In this document: one piece after another, positions 48,675 to 59,974 of the stretch
How the letters are laid out: each line of letters opens with the position of its first letter
How positions within the stretch are numbered: position 1 is the stretch's first letter
Assembly: GCA_051294375.1 (NCBI GenBank)
Contig: CM119270.1
Span: 4,534,152 to 4,598,151 of the forward strand
Length of the DNA: 64,000 nucleotides
From: Paraspadella gotoi
Taxonomy: Eukaryota > Chaetognatha
Direction: 5' to 3'
Program-made: the position numbers and the translations under genes
Notes under the pieces: model-generated
What the model saw: only the letters and a program-made list of their open reading frames with translations
Told to the model about the DNA's origin: nothing
The model's database searches: none

Positions 48675-48882
48675 CCAAAACGCCCTCTCGGGTGGCGGGT
48701 CGGCGTGATGCGGCAGGACGGTGTGGCTGCAGGCGCCGCAGGAGCCGAGGGCGAAGCAGAGGAACCGACAAAGGACGCCGACGACGAAACCGACAAAGAA
48801 GCTGAGGCAGACGAATCCCGTCGTCAGGAAATACGCCGACATCAAGCGCTCCGCCGTCCAGGGATCGATTTTTGACGCTGAT
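48675..48882 (-). CDS. Transmembrane exon of an unidentified protein
   Basis: On the - strand between acceptor CTCAACTCAACAG and TTTTGG|GTCTGAG, one base plus 69 codons are open. The peptide contains IDPWTAERLMSAYFLTTGF, then a long hydrophobic segment (VCLSFFVGFVVGVLC), RFLCFALGSCGAC and a His/Pro-rich end (LPHHADPPPERAFW). G/C dominates the third positions far more than in the competing + strand frames, so the - strand is the coding one. One membrane span (perhaps two) and five Cys in about 25 residues suggest a small membrane protein. It sits beside CK1 gamma, in opposite orientation. I do not recognise the family. Confidence 0.5.
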
Positions 48883-49041
48883 CTGTTGAGTTGAGGGTGT
48901 GGAAGGAGAGGGGAGAGGATGTGGGGAATAGAAGGGGGAGGGAAGACTAAAGGGAACCAGCTTGGTCAATAAGGAGTTTTTTAGACAAGTTTATTAAGTT
49001 TTGGTAGCTGATTAGGTAATTACGTAATTACAAAAAATGAT

Positions 49042-49077
<36 letters not shown>

Positions 49078-50914
49078 TTCTCTATTTCTCTCTCTTTTCT
49101 TTTTCTTTTCTCTCTCGATGAAGCTCTTATTATTGTTAGCGGTTATGCTACAATTTGAATTTATTACATAATACGTAAACATATAGTACCTGAGAGTTCT
49201 AAGAGTTTATAAATTGAGAAACAAACATAGACAAACATTTCTTGTCGGCGCGAATTCGGGGGGGGGGCCTCAGAATCGTCGGCGCCTGTTACGAAAGGTA
49301 AATACAAAATATATATATGTATATTATTTTATAGAATCAAAAATCAGGTGTAACTTTACTTTTTCTCTTTCCTCTTTTGATTCGGCGAAAATTCGGGTTC
49401 TCGAGAATTTGGATGACTGAAGTTTACTACGTTGTTATTTCTTTATTTAATTTGGAGTATTGTTTGTAGAGTTTCTGAAAAAAGAAAGTCATATAAAAAA
49501 CACTCTTTCATTTATTGAGTGGGAAATGGAATAAATTATACACCATGAGTCCATTTACGGGAGGTCACCTCTCTCACATCTCGAATTATTAAATGATATT
49601 AAAATTGTTACCTATTTAAAAGAAAGGTATTAAGTATAAACTATAGAGAACCTGCTAAAAACTCGGTTCTGCTTTCGGATCTCTGTCTTACCTAGTATCA
49701 CAGAGCTCGAAGTTGACTGCTCTTTATAAGTTGGTTTTTGTAAATTTATAGATTAAAAATAAATATTCGCGGGAATCCGAAGCCTTTTGTTTTTTTGTTT
49801 TTTTTCGGGTTGTAAAGCCTTTTTGTTTTATTGATTGTTGTTTCGGTTGGTGGCTGAGCGGCTTAGGATTGGAATAAGAATTACGTCGCTTTATATTTGG
49901 TTTTTTTTTAGCTTTTCTTTTTTTGCTGTTTTGTTGTTGTTTTTTTTATTTAATGGGAAGCAGTAGGATAATGATAATAATGCGTCAGGGAACAAAAAAA
50001 TTCGGTTACTTTAATTTTTTGTTTTTTGTTTTAAAAAAAAAAGTGTTGCGTTTTGGTGACTTTTTTTGCTTTTTGGCTTTTGTTTCGTTTTTTTAGTTTT
50101 GAGTTGTTGTTTTGGAAAGTTGCTAAAGGTTAGAGAGATTAAAAAAAGGAAGACGAAAAATGAAAAAAAGCGAGTAAGTTATGAAAAAAGCTGCGTAGCG
50201 GGGATTTTTACGGGTGCAGGGGTAAGTTGTTTAAAGGGTAAGGCGGGTTCTTTCTTTTGCTTTTAGTCCGTAGAATAAAAATGGAAAGAAGATTGACGAG
50301 AAATCTTTGATAGCCCACGAATCGGAATTGGGGAAGAGAGAAGAGAGAGAGAGATGAGAGATGAGAGAGAGAAGTAGAGAGAGAGAGAGAAGAGAGAGAG
50401 AGAGCTATGTAGTAGAGGCGGAGTTGGAGGAAAGCATCATCAGTTTAAAACGGAAAATTAAAGCGAATCGAATAACAATGTTTATTTCGTTAAATCATCA
50501 TTGACATTATTTCAAAGGTGAAAAACGTACAAATACACTCATATCTATAAGTCATTGACTTTTGGTTTCTTCGACACAGAGACAAGGACAGAGACACTGA
50601 TTAAAAAAAAAAGTGTAACGGACTGAAAAAAGAAATCGATTTTTTTTAATCGATATTAGAATTAGCTTCATTATGAGATTTCTGTGATTTAGAAATTTGC
50701 CATATATTTCCGAACTTTTTTTTCATCTTCAATGGCGGTAAAAAAATTTTATACATAGAAAGAGAAATATGAGAGAGAAAGAGACAGGAGAGTAAAAAAT
50801 AAAAGACGTTCGATTGATCATAGAATTTTTGTTTCCCCTTTATTTTCCGTCGACGTTCAAGACGCAACGGACAAAGAGGTTCTAGTGATTTCGTAATTTT
50901 CTCTTTCGCTCATT
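48883..50914. other. AT-rich spacer with CT and GA tracts
   Basis: A CT tract lies at about 49045-49075, a G run at about 49258-49267, and GA tracts at about 50335-50405. No exon is supported. Confidence 0.5.
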
Positions 50915-51235
50915 TCGCTTCCTCGTCTTCGTGCGCGCTCTTCTCGCACGCGCAAACCGTCTTCGTCTCTTTATTTTCTTTGTAACGGGCGCCATCGCCG
51001 CGCGCGGACTGGGCACGCGCCGCGCACGCGGTGGCGCCGACGGATGCGCGGGTCGGGCCTGTGAGGAGCGAACGGGTCGCGAGCGAGAAAGGGAATGCGC
51101 GAGAAGGGCCGCGTTTGAAGGAAAAGGGGCCCCCGGGGAAAAGAGAGGGGGAGAGAAAGAGAGAGAGAGAGTGTTTCTCGGCCCGGATTTTCTTGGGGGC
51201 GCGCGGAGAGATCTCGGTCAAAGAAGTAAGTCAAA
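50915..51235 (+). promoter_or_regulatory. CpG-rich promoter/first-exon block
   Basis: About 300 bp dense in CG and GCGC in an AT-rich background, including GCGCGCGGACTGGGCACGCG and GGCGCCGACGGATGCGCGGG. It ends in AAGAA|GTAAGT at 51226, a consensus splice donor. This suggests an untranslated first exon on +, which could serve the NPF-protein gene at 55348. A 37-codon Arg/Lys-rich frame starting ATGGCGCCCG on the - strand is probably chance. Confidence 0.4.
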
Positions 51236-51614
51236 GTAAATTAGTCGGACGAGAGTGAGAGCGAGAGGAAGGAAGATTGAACGAGAAGGGAAATGTGAAA
51301 GGAGAAGAAGACAAATGAAATGAAAAGAAAAAGAGATGGAGAGAAAAAAGAAGAAATGCAGGAAAACAGAATAAATAAGAAATAAAAGATAAGATGATCT
51401 AAGTTATTACTTTATAATTCATCGGTGAGAATTTAAATATATCACGGACGAAATAGTTAGGAAAAGATATAGGGTAAAAATTCATTGGAGAATTGAAAGG
51501 AGGTCAGTCTCTCTCTCTCTCTCTCCTCTCATCTCTCTCTCCCTCCTCATCTCTCTTCTCTCTCTCTCTCTCTCTTTCTCTTTCTTGCTGGATCTCGTGG
51601 TTTGCGAGGAAAAG

Positions 51615-52332
51615 AGGAAATGACGCTCAGGAACAGCAGGAAAGAAAATGGAATTAAAGTAAACTAAGTAAAGATGTAACTAAAATAAAGAATAGGAATC
51701 GGCGATTATAGAAATAGTTGAAAGAAATAGAATTAATTGAGAAAAAGAACTCGAAGATAAATTAAACAATTAACTGACAAACGAAAGTTATAACTGCCGA
51801 TATATCTGTTAAATTTATTTGAAAATCTTTAAAAAAAATAAAAAATCGAAAACGAAAGAAGAATAAGCAAAGAAAAGGTTTGAGTGAATTTTAAATAATT
51901 GAACAGAAGTAATGAAAAAAAGCAAAGGATAAAATAGAAGTTAAGATAGGATAAGATAATTTGGATATAAGCATAGATACAGAATAAAGAATATATGCCG
52001 CTTCACCATCGTCGGTCGATTCGTAGCACGCCTTGCTCCATGTAAACACGCGTAATTAGCTATCTAATGTAAAACTTCCTTTCATTTAGTACAATAAGTC
52101 CCCTTTGTTCTATAATCATCGTTCCATTGGAGGCTTGTTTTCCCAATTTTTTTATTTACTTTCTCATCATACCAAATTGGAATTTAAGTTCTTGCTCGAA
52201 TTTGTTTTCTTTAAACGATCGGTTTTCTTACTAGCGAACTCTCTGAGACCAAGTGTGATTTATTTGGGCAAGAAAAAACAAGAGGCTCGAGAAAGCGAAA
52301 GGGGGAGAAGAGAGAGAGAGAAAGAGAGAGAG

Positions 52333-52386
<54 letters not shown>

Positions 52387-52489
52387 AAGAAGAGAGACGA
52401 GAGAGAGAAAAAAGAGAAGACGAGAAAAAGAGAAAAGAGAGAGAGAGAGAGAAGAGAAGAGAGAGAGGAAGAGAAAAAGAGAGAGAGAA

Positions 52490-52551
<62 letters not shown>

Positions 52552-53173
52552 AGAGAAGAGAGAAATAAGCGGCCCCACCTAATGGGAAGAGGAAGAGGAA
52601 GATGTCATGAACGAAAGGGCATCAATTGAGCCGCTTGTCCGCAGATTCCGTTGGTCGCATACATTCAAAAAGTTGATTGAGGCTTCAAAATTAGTCATTT
52701 TTTTGTATTGTTTTGTATTGTAATCGATTTTCAGGGAATTTATACATGTTTTTTTTTATGGATTTAGAAATTGAATCTTTGGAAAAAACAGTCGACGGAG
52801 AAACATGAAAGAACCAAGAACCCATTTGTTTCCTTCGTGAATCGCGACCGACTGGATCTCGTGAAGGCTCGACCAACGAGACGACGACGACGAAAACGAA
52901 CGACGGAAAACGGAACGACGGACAGATGCAACCCGAGAGACATGCGCTCTCCACGGCGAACCGAAACCCAACGCGTTTCGCTCATTCGGCGAATTCACAT
53001 TTTTTTTCTTTTATTCTTCCTTTAAGTGACGAACGTAAAAGAAGACAGCAATACGAAGAAAAAGAAAGGAAAAATACTTAACACTGTTCCAACGGCGAAT
53101 TCGGCGAAGGGCCAGCGCAGAGAAATCCGCGCGTGGCCGTCGGTTGTCAACGGTAAACCGAAGAACGCGATAG
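51615..53173 (+). repeat. ~1.55-kb direct duplication, copy 1
   Basis: The sequence from about 51615 (GGAACAGCAGGAAAG) to the gap at 53174 recurs at 53199-54655. Shared landmarks: CACGCGTAATTAGCTATCTA, a long GA tract (about 52310-52555), GCGGCCCCACCTAATGGGA, CGACGACGACGAAAACG, and GAACGCGATAG just before the gap. It has no supported exon. Confidence 0.88.
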
Positions 53174-53198
53174 NNNNNNNNNNNNNNNNNNNNNNNNN
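53174..53198. other. 25-N gap between duplicated blocks
   Basis: Exactly 25 Ns, flanked on both sides by copies of the same ~1.5 kb. Confidence 0.95.
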
Positions 53199-53855
53199 CA
53201 GGAAAGAAAAGTGGAAAAAGGAAACTAAGTAAGATGTAACTAAATAAAGAATAGGAATCGGCGATTATAGAAATAGTTGAAAGAAATAGAATTATTGAGA
53301 AAAGAATCTCGAGAATAAATTAAACAGATTAACTGACAAACTGAAAGTTATACTGGGATATATGTTTAAATTTATTTTGAAATCTTTAAAAAAAATAAAA
53401 TCGAAACGAAAGAAGAAAAGCAATAAAAGGTTTTAGTGAATTTTAAATTATTGAACATAATTAATAAAAAAAAAGCAAGGATAAAATAGAAGTTAAGAAT
53501 AGATAAGATATTTGGATATAAGATATATAAGATATAAGATATATCGCTCACCATCGTGGTCGATTTCTAGCACGCTTGCTCCATTTAACACGCGTATTAG
53601 CTATCTAATTTAAAACTTCCTTTCATTTAGTACAAAAGTCCCTTTTGTTCTATAATCATCGTTCCATTTGAGCTTTTTCCAATTTTTTTTTATTTACTTT
53701 CTCATCATACCAAATTGGATTTAAGTCCTTGCTCATTTGTTTTTCTTTAAACGATTCGGTTTCTAGCGACTCTTCTGACATCGTGTGGAATTTATTGGGC
53801 AAAAAACAAGAGGCTCGAGAAAGCGAAAGGGGGAGAGAGAGAGAAAGAGAGAGAG

Positions 53856-53909
<54 letters not shown>

Positions 53910-53955
53910 AAGAAGAGAGACGAGAGAGAGAAAAAAGAGAAGACGAGAAAAAGAG

Positions 53956-53991
<36 letters not shown>

Positions 53992-53996
53992 GAGAA

Positions 53997-54028
<32 letters not shown>

Positions 54029-54708
54029 AGAGAGAGACGGAGAGAGAGAGGAGAGAGAGAGAGAGAGAGAGAGAGTATAGAGAAGAGAGAAATAAGCGGC
54101 CCCACCTAATGGGAGGAGGAAGAGGAAGATGGTCATGAACGAAAGTGGCATCAATGAGCTTGTTCCGCAGATTCCGTTGGTCGCATATCATTGCAAAGTT
54201 GATTTAGCTTCAATTAGTCATTTTGTATTGTTTTGTATTGTATCGAATTTCATGGGATTTATACAGTTTTTTTTTGAGGATTTAAAATTGATCTTTGGAA
54301 AAAACATTTCGACGGAGACATGAAATGAACCAAGAATCCCTATTTGTTTTCTTTCGTGGAATCGCGACCACTGGTTCTCTGAAGCGCTCGACCAACGACG
54401 ACGACGACGACGAAAACGACGACGAAAACGACGACGACAGATGCACGAGAGAGAGCGCTCTCCCGGGCGAAACCGAAACCAACGCGTTTTCGCTCATCGA
54501 ATCACATTTTTTTTTCCCTTTTAGTGGAAAAGAAAAAAAGAAGAAAAAAGAAAAAGAAAAGAAAATACTTAACCTTCAACGCGAATCGAAGCCGCAGAAT
54601 CGCGCGTGGCCTCGTTGTCACGGTAACCGAAGAACGCGATAGCGGAGGATTCACTTCCGGTGAGACGGCGACAGCCTCGCGACGCGTCGAGGCGAATTCG
54701 AGGAAAAC
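53199..54708 (+). repeat. ~1.5-kb direct duplication, copy 2
   Basis: A copy of 51615-53173, with numerous small insertions and deletions and a shorter GA tract (about 53835-54080). It continues past the end of copy 1 with unique sequence (CGGAGGATTCACTTCCGG) into a 142-N gap. An unmerged gap-fill overlap is the simplest reading. Confidence 0.88.
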
Positions 54709-54850
54709 NNNNNNNNNNNNNNNNNNNNNNNNNNNNNNNNNNNNNNNNNNNNNNNNNNNNNNNNNNNNNNNNNNNNNNNNNNNNNNNNNNNNNNNNNNNN
54801 NNNNNNNNNNNNNNNNNNNNNNNNNNNNNNNNNNNNNNNNNNNNNNNNNN
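54709..54850. other. 142-N gap
   Basis: Unknown sequence just upstream of the promoter/5' UTR of the NPF-protein gene. Confidence 0.95.
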
Positions 54851-54885
54851 TTGTTCTCTCGTTTTAATCTTTTTTTGTTTTTACA

Positions 54886-55347
54886 GCGACACTGTGACGT
54901 CATTTCCCTGGCGCGCCACCTTTGACGTCATATCACCACGATTTGCGTCAGAGAAACTCACAACTCCTCCTAGGGGGCGTTGCCTTGACCGACGGCGCAA
55001 GTTTACCGGTGACTTTGCTTCGACGAGGAGTCTCTATCGTGATTTTATCACATCGACGTTCTTCTTCGGAGAATCTCCTTCGGATCTCCACATTTTTTTG
55101 TGAACTGACATTCAACTGTTCCGTTACTTTCAAGTTTCAACTTTCACTAAATCGATTGAAAAAAAAAATACAAAAAAACCGCCGCGTCCACTAGACTTCC
55201 TCGCCATTTTTCTCACTTTTTCCGCGTCGCCGAGCTAATTTTCCTGCTTCTTCCGGCTCATCCCGGTCGGCCACGCCCACCTCCGACGAACCCCCCCCCT
55301 CACCGACTTTCTCCCGGACACTCGCCGTCGCCAATCATCCCTTCAAC
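54886..55347 (+). promoter_or_regulatory. 5' UTR/promoter of the NPF-protein gene with two CREs
   Basis: TTTTTGTTTTTACAG at 54871-54885 is a strong acceptor, so 54886-55347 may be 5' UTR joined to an upstream first exon; alternatively it is the promoter itself. TGACGTCA, the full cAMP-response element, occurs at 54895-54902 and 54923-54930, 28 bp apart. The region is CpG-rich. The start codon context is TCAACATGG (A at -3, G at +4). Confidence 0.5.
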
Positions 55348-58300
55348 ATGGAAGAAGGCCTCTTCTCCAGCCTGGCCTCCAAATTGGCGGAAGACGAAGA
55401 AGGGGAGGAAGAGGGAGGAGGAGGAGGAGGAGAAGAGGGAGAGGAAGATAACCCTTTTAATCCTTTCAATCCTTTCTTCGCTTCGGCCGAAGGGAGAGAG
55501 GAAGAAGGGGAGGAAGGAGAAGATGGAGAAGGAGAATGGAATCCGTTTCTCTACACAGAAGGTGAATCTTTTGTTTTTGTTTGTTTGTGATGTAAAAANN
55601 NNNNNNNNNNNNNNNNNNNNNNNNNNNNNNNNNNNNNNNNNNNNNNNNNNNNNNNNNNNNNNNNNNNNNNNNNNNNNNNNNNNNNNNNNNNNNNNNNNNN
55701 NNNNNNNNNNNNNNNNNNNNNNNNNNNNNNNNNNNNNNNNNNNNNNNNNNNNNNNNNNNNNNNNNNNNNNNNNNNNNNNNNNNNNNNNNNNNNNNNNNNN
55801 NNNNNNNNNNNNNNNNNNNNNNNNNNNNNNNNNNNNNNNNNNNNNNNNNNNNNNNNNNNNNNNNNNNNNNNNNNNTTAAACTTTATACATTACAATTCTA
55901 TGTATGATTAAATTTAGTCTTCAATTATTGTATTTTTTTGATTATTAATTATTTGACCACCGCGGCCTCAAGATATGTTAGAGTTGATGAAGGAGGAGTC
56001 GGTCGAAGAGGAGGAGGAGGAGGAGGAGGAGGAGGAGGAGGAGGAGGACGATAAAGTTCCTGAGGAAAATCGAGTTTGTAATCCGTTTCGTTGGAAGTCA
56101 GGTATTTTTGTTTGTACCTTTGGGATTCCGAATTGTGTCTTTTTTTCTTTTCGTCTTTGCTGTTTTTTTTTTTCCTGTTTTTTTTTTTTTGCCAAACCAC
56201 CGGGCAATACAAGATCGTGCATCTCGTCGAGATACCGACGAACTTTTACAATTGGCTTTTTTTTTGTTCGCTTCAATCCTTCAGCACAATAGTCTGGTCG
56301 AGGGTCCCAAAAGAGGATTGCACTGCTATCACGCAAGCCATTGTGCAACCATGCCACCATGCCGCCATACCATGCAATGAGACCCTGCCCGCGAACGTTT
56401 TTTTTTTTAGTTGTCAGAAATGTTGTACTTTTACCGCTTGCCAAATTAATAAGAATAAAACTTTTATTTTTTTTCATTTAAAAAAGAGAAGTGAAAAGAC
56501 GACTAAATATTAAAAAAAAATTGAAGCTCATTAAGATGAAATGACCGTATTCTTAATATTTCATTTATAGTAGACTTAGATATCGATGTTTCCAAAAATG
56601 TCAAACGCAATTCGATGCCCGAATGCCCGAATGCCAGAGGAACGAAAAAATCAGAAATGCAAGAATGCCAGAATGTCGTCGTTGCATGTCGCTTTAGGTT
56701 ATGCAATATGCAATATGCATACATATTACATGCGAATCGTTTTTGTATGCAGAATAGTTTTTTTTTCTTTCTGTTCGCAGAATTTTAAAAAGTCGCAGAA
56801 ATATTTTTCAATTTTAGCTAATTGTTTCTTTGTAATATTAAAACATTATATTTGTTTTTATTTCATACGACAGAAGAGTCCGCCGAAGCCGCCGACGCTG
56901 CCGACGCTTCCGACGCTGCCGATGCTGCCGCTGCATCCGAATCCGGCGCCGCCGACGCCGCCGCCGCCGCCGCCGACCCTTCCGGCGCCGTCGACGTCGA
57001 CGTCGACGCCGAAATTTCGGCGCTGGAGAAGGAGGACGAGGAGGAAGAGGAGATGACGGAGGAAGAGTGGAGGAGAAAGGAGGAGGAGTTGAAGGAGTGG
57101 GTCAACACTGTCAGGAACGTGGCGCTGCACGAGACGGGTGAGTGGGGAGAGGGAGGAAAGCAAAAGGGAGGAAAAGGGAGGAAAGGAAAAGGGAGGAAAA
57201 GGGAGGAAAGGAAAAAGAGGGAAAGGAAAGGGAGAGAGGGAGGAAAAGGTTTTTAAATGTAAAAAAAGAGTTAAGGGGTAAAGGAGGTTGGGTAATGAAG
57301 GAAAGAAAGGGAAAAGGAAGGGAGATAGAGAGGGAAAGGAAAGAAGGGAAAAGGGAGAAAACGAGATAGGGAAAGGAAAGGTGTCAAGTGGCAAAGAAAG
57401 AGGAGGAAAGGAAAAACGAGAAAAGGGGAAAGGAAAAGGAGAAAGAAAGGAAAACCTACTCACCTCTAAACCTTTTCATCATCAAGAATCCGCCCAACCT
57501 CAAGTCGTCAGGGCAGTTTACTCTCCTACCCACTGCAAAAAAAAAAAGAAATAATAATTGATGGTGATTGTCAAAATTTACAAAAGATTAATTTCATTTA
57601 AAGATTTTAAAATTTAAAAAAAAAACTTTTTTTGTTTTTCGATTCAGCGGACGAATTGGACAAAACAGTCGATCGATTAACAGAAACGATCACCCGTGCT
57701 GTGAAAGAGGAAGAGAAGATGGCAAGAGGAACGGCGGAAAAGAAGGACAAAGCGGAGGAAAGGAAAGACAAAGCGGAGGAAAGAAAAGACAAAGAGGAGG
57801 AAAGGAAAGACAGAGAGGAGGAGAGGAAAGACAAAGCGGATAAAGGGAAAGACAAAGCGGATAAAGGGAAAGACAAAGTGGAGGAAAGAAAAGACGAAGC
57901 GGAGGAAGAGAAAGACAAAGAGGAGGAAAAGAAAGACAAAGCGGAGGAAAGGAAAGACAAAGCGGAGGAAAGAAAAGACAAAGCGGAGGAAAGAGAAGAC
58001 AAAGCGGAGGAAAGAAAAGACAACGCGGAGGAAAAGAAGGTCGACGAAGGAAGGACGGAGGATTCCGGGCGAGGAATTCAAGATGGCGACGGTAAGAATT
58101 CTTGGCGTTCCTGAAGGATTTTATAAATAAATTAATAAATGAATAGTAAATTAGTAGATTTCATTCTCTGAACTGTGAGTTATTTGTTCAATGTCATCAG
58201 ACGCCAACCATTCTCGCTCGAGTCCGCCCACCATAACTACCTCCTCCGCCGCTGCCGCTGCCGACGCCACTCCCGTCGTCACCGCCGCCGCAGCAGCCGC

Positions 58301-59106
58301 CGTCATCGTCAACGGAGAAGCGGAGCCGGAAGTTGAGAACGAAGTAGCGTCCTTGACGTCGGCAGCGGACGCCGCCGACGCGGCAGCGACCCAGTCGCCG
58401 ACGCAGTCTCCGGCGCGGTCTCCGGTGCCGGTGATTTCCATCACGGCGCCGGATCGAGGTCACCGGATGGCGGAGGACAGCGACGAGGAGGATACCGAAG
58501 GTAAGGGAATCCGGCGGGTAAGTTAGAAACTTAGAACCTTTTGATGTTATCGAATACGTTCGAAGAATGGTAATTAAACGAAGATTTTTTTATAATGGAG
58601 ACTTTGATAAAGTTGTTGGCTGAGGATGACTTGCCAACATTGCTTTTTTTTTTCTATCATTACGCGTATTCCGCATCATAAAATTATATTAATATATATT
58701 TAGTTAAAACCGATTTATTATACAATAAACGAATGCCCATTCTTTATTTCCGACAGAGGGCGGCGCGCTTACCAACGGCGCCGTCCACGACGACGACGAC
58801 GACGACGCCGATACCGACGCCGACGAATCATACGTGGTTCCGTTCGGCTTAACCGGCGCCGGGCGAGCGGCGCCGGCCGGTCTCGATCCCAGGATTAGGG
58901 ACGATCTCTCGGTGGCGTCGGATAGCGGGATCAAGGTGATACGGTCGGTCAGTCAGTCAAAATTCGATTAGAATTCACCGAGCGCAATATTTTTGAGTTG
59001 AGCGATGAGCAGACCGAGAGAGAAGAGAGAGAGAGAGAAGAGAGAAGAGAGAGAGAGAGAGAGAGGGAGAGAGCAGAGAGCGGAGAGAGAGAGAGAGACG
59101 AGAGAC

Positions 59107-59143
<37 letters not shown>

Positions 59144-59851
59144 AGAAGATTCATCACAACTCATGCTCTTTTTTCTTGCAGGACGAATCCTCAGTGGCTT
59201 CGGCGGAATCGGGAGACGAAACAGACGCCGAAGATGAAGACGATGACCGGGACGACGAAGACGACGATGAAGACGAGACGAGGACGACGACGACGACGAC
59301 GAAGACCGAGAAAAGATGAACGAAGAAGAGACGACGAAGGGATGAAGACGACGCCAGAAGACGACGACGACGACGACGACGACGCACGATGATGATGAGG
59401 ACGAAGACGACGACGAAGAAGAAGACGAAGACGAAGATGAACGAAACGAATTCGAAGAGACGGGAGGACAAGATGCGGTCGCCGCCGCAGATGAGCACAG
59501 GTAGAGATGGCAACGATGGTACAGACAGAACAGATGGGAAAGATTGGAGAGATGGTACAGATGGTACAGATGAGATAGAGGGTACAATTAGAGCAAATGT
59601 TACTGAATACTGAGTGTACAAAATAAAGGACGATTCTAATCCAGTCAAAACTTTCCATAAATTGGCCAACAAGAGATGACCTTTGAGACTTGGAGCTCGA
59701 ACGTTGACTTGAGTTCGCGCACCTGCTTCGTTTTGACAGCAGGTGCGATGCAGGTGGCCGCCGAGTCGAGAATCGTAATTGAGAAAAGAAGAGAAAAGAA
59801 GATTCAGCATCAAACTAGATCTAAATACGAAAAAATAGTAATTTTATTCCC

Positions 59852-59922
<71 letters not shown>

Positions 59923-59935
59923 CTCTTTCTTTCTG

Positions 59936-59974
<39 letters not shown>

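Noticed and set aside
48504-48875. Acidic + strand frame (EAEEPTKDADDETDK)
   Set aside because: The - strand frame over the same bases has much stronger third-position G/C bias and a membrane span; the + frame is its shadow.
52105-52629. Long Arg/Glu-rich frame on + (and Ser/Leu-rich on -)
   Set aside because: Pure GA/CT microsatellite translation, present in both copies of the duplication with different lengths.
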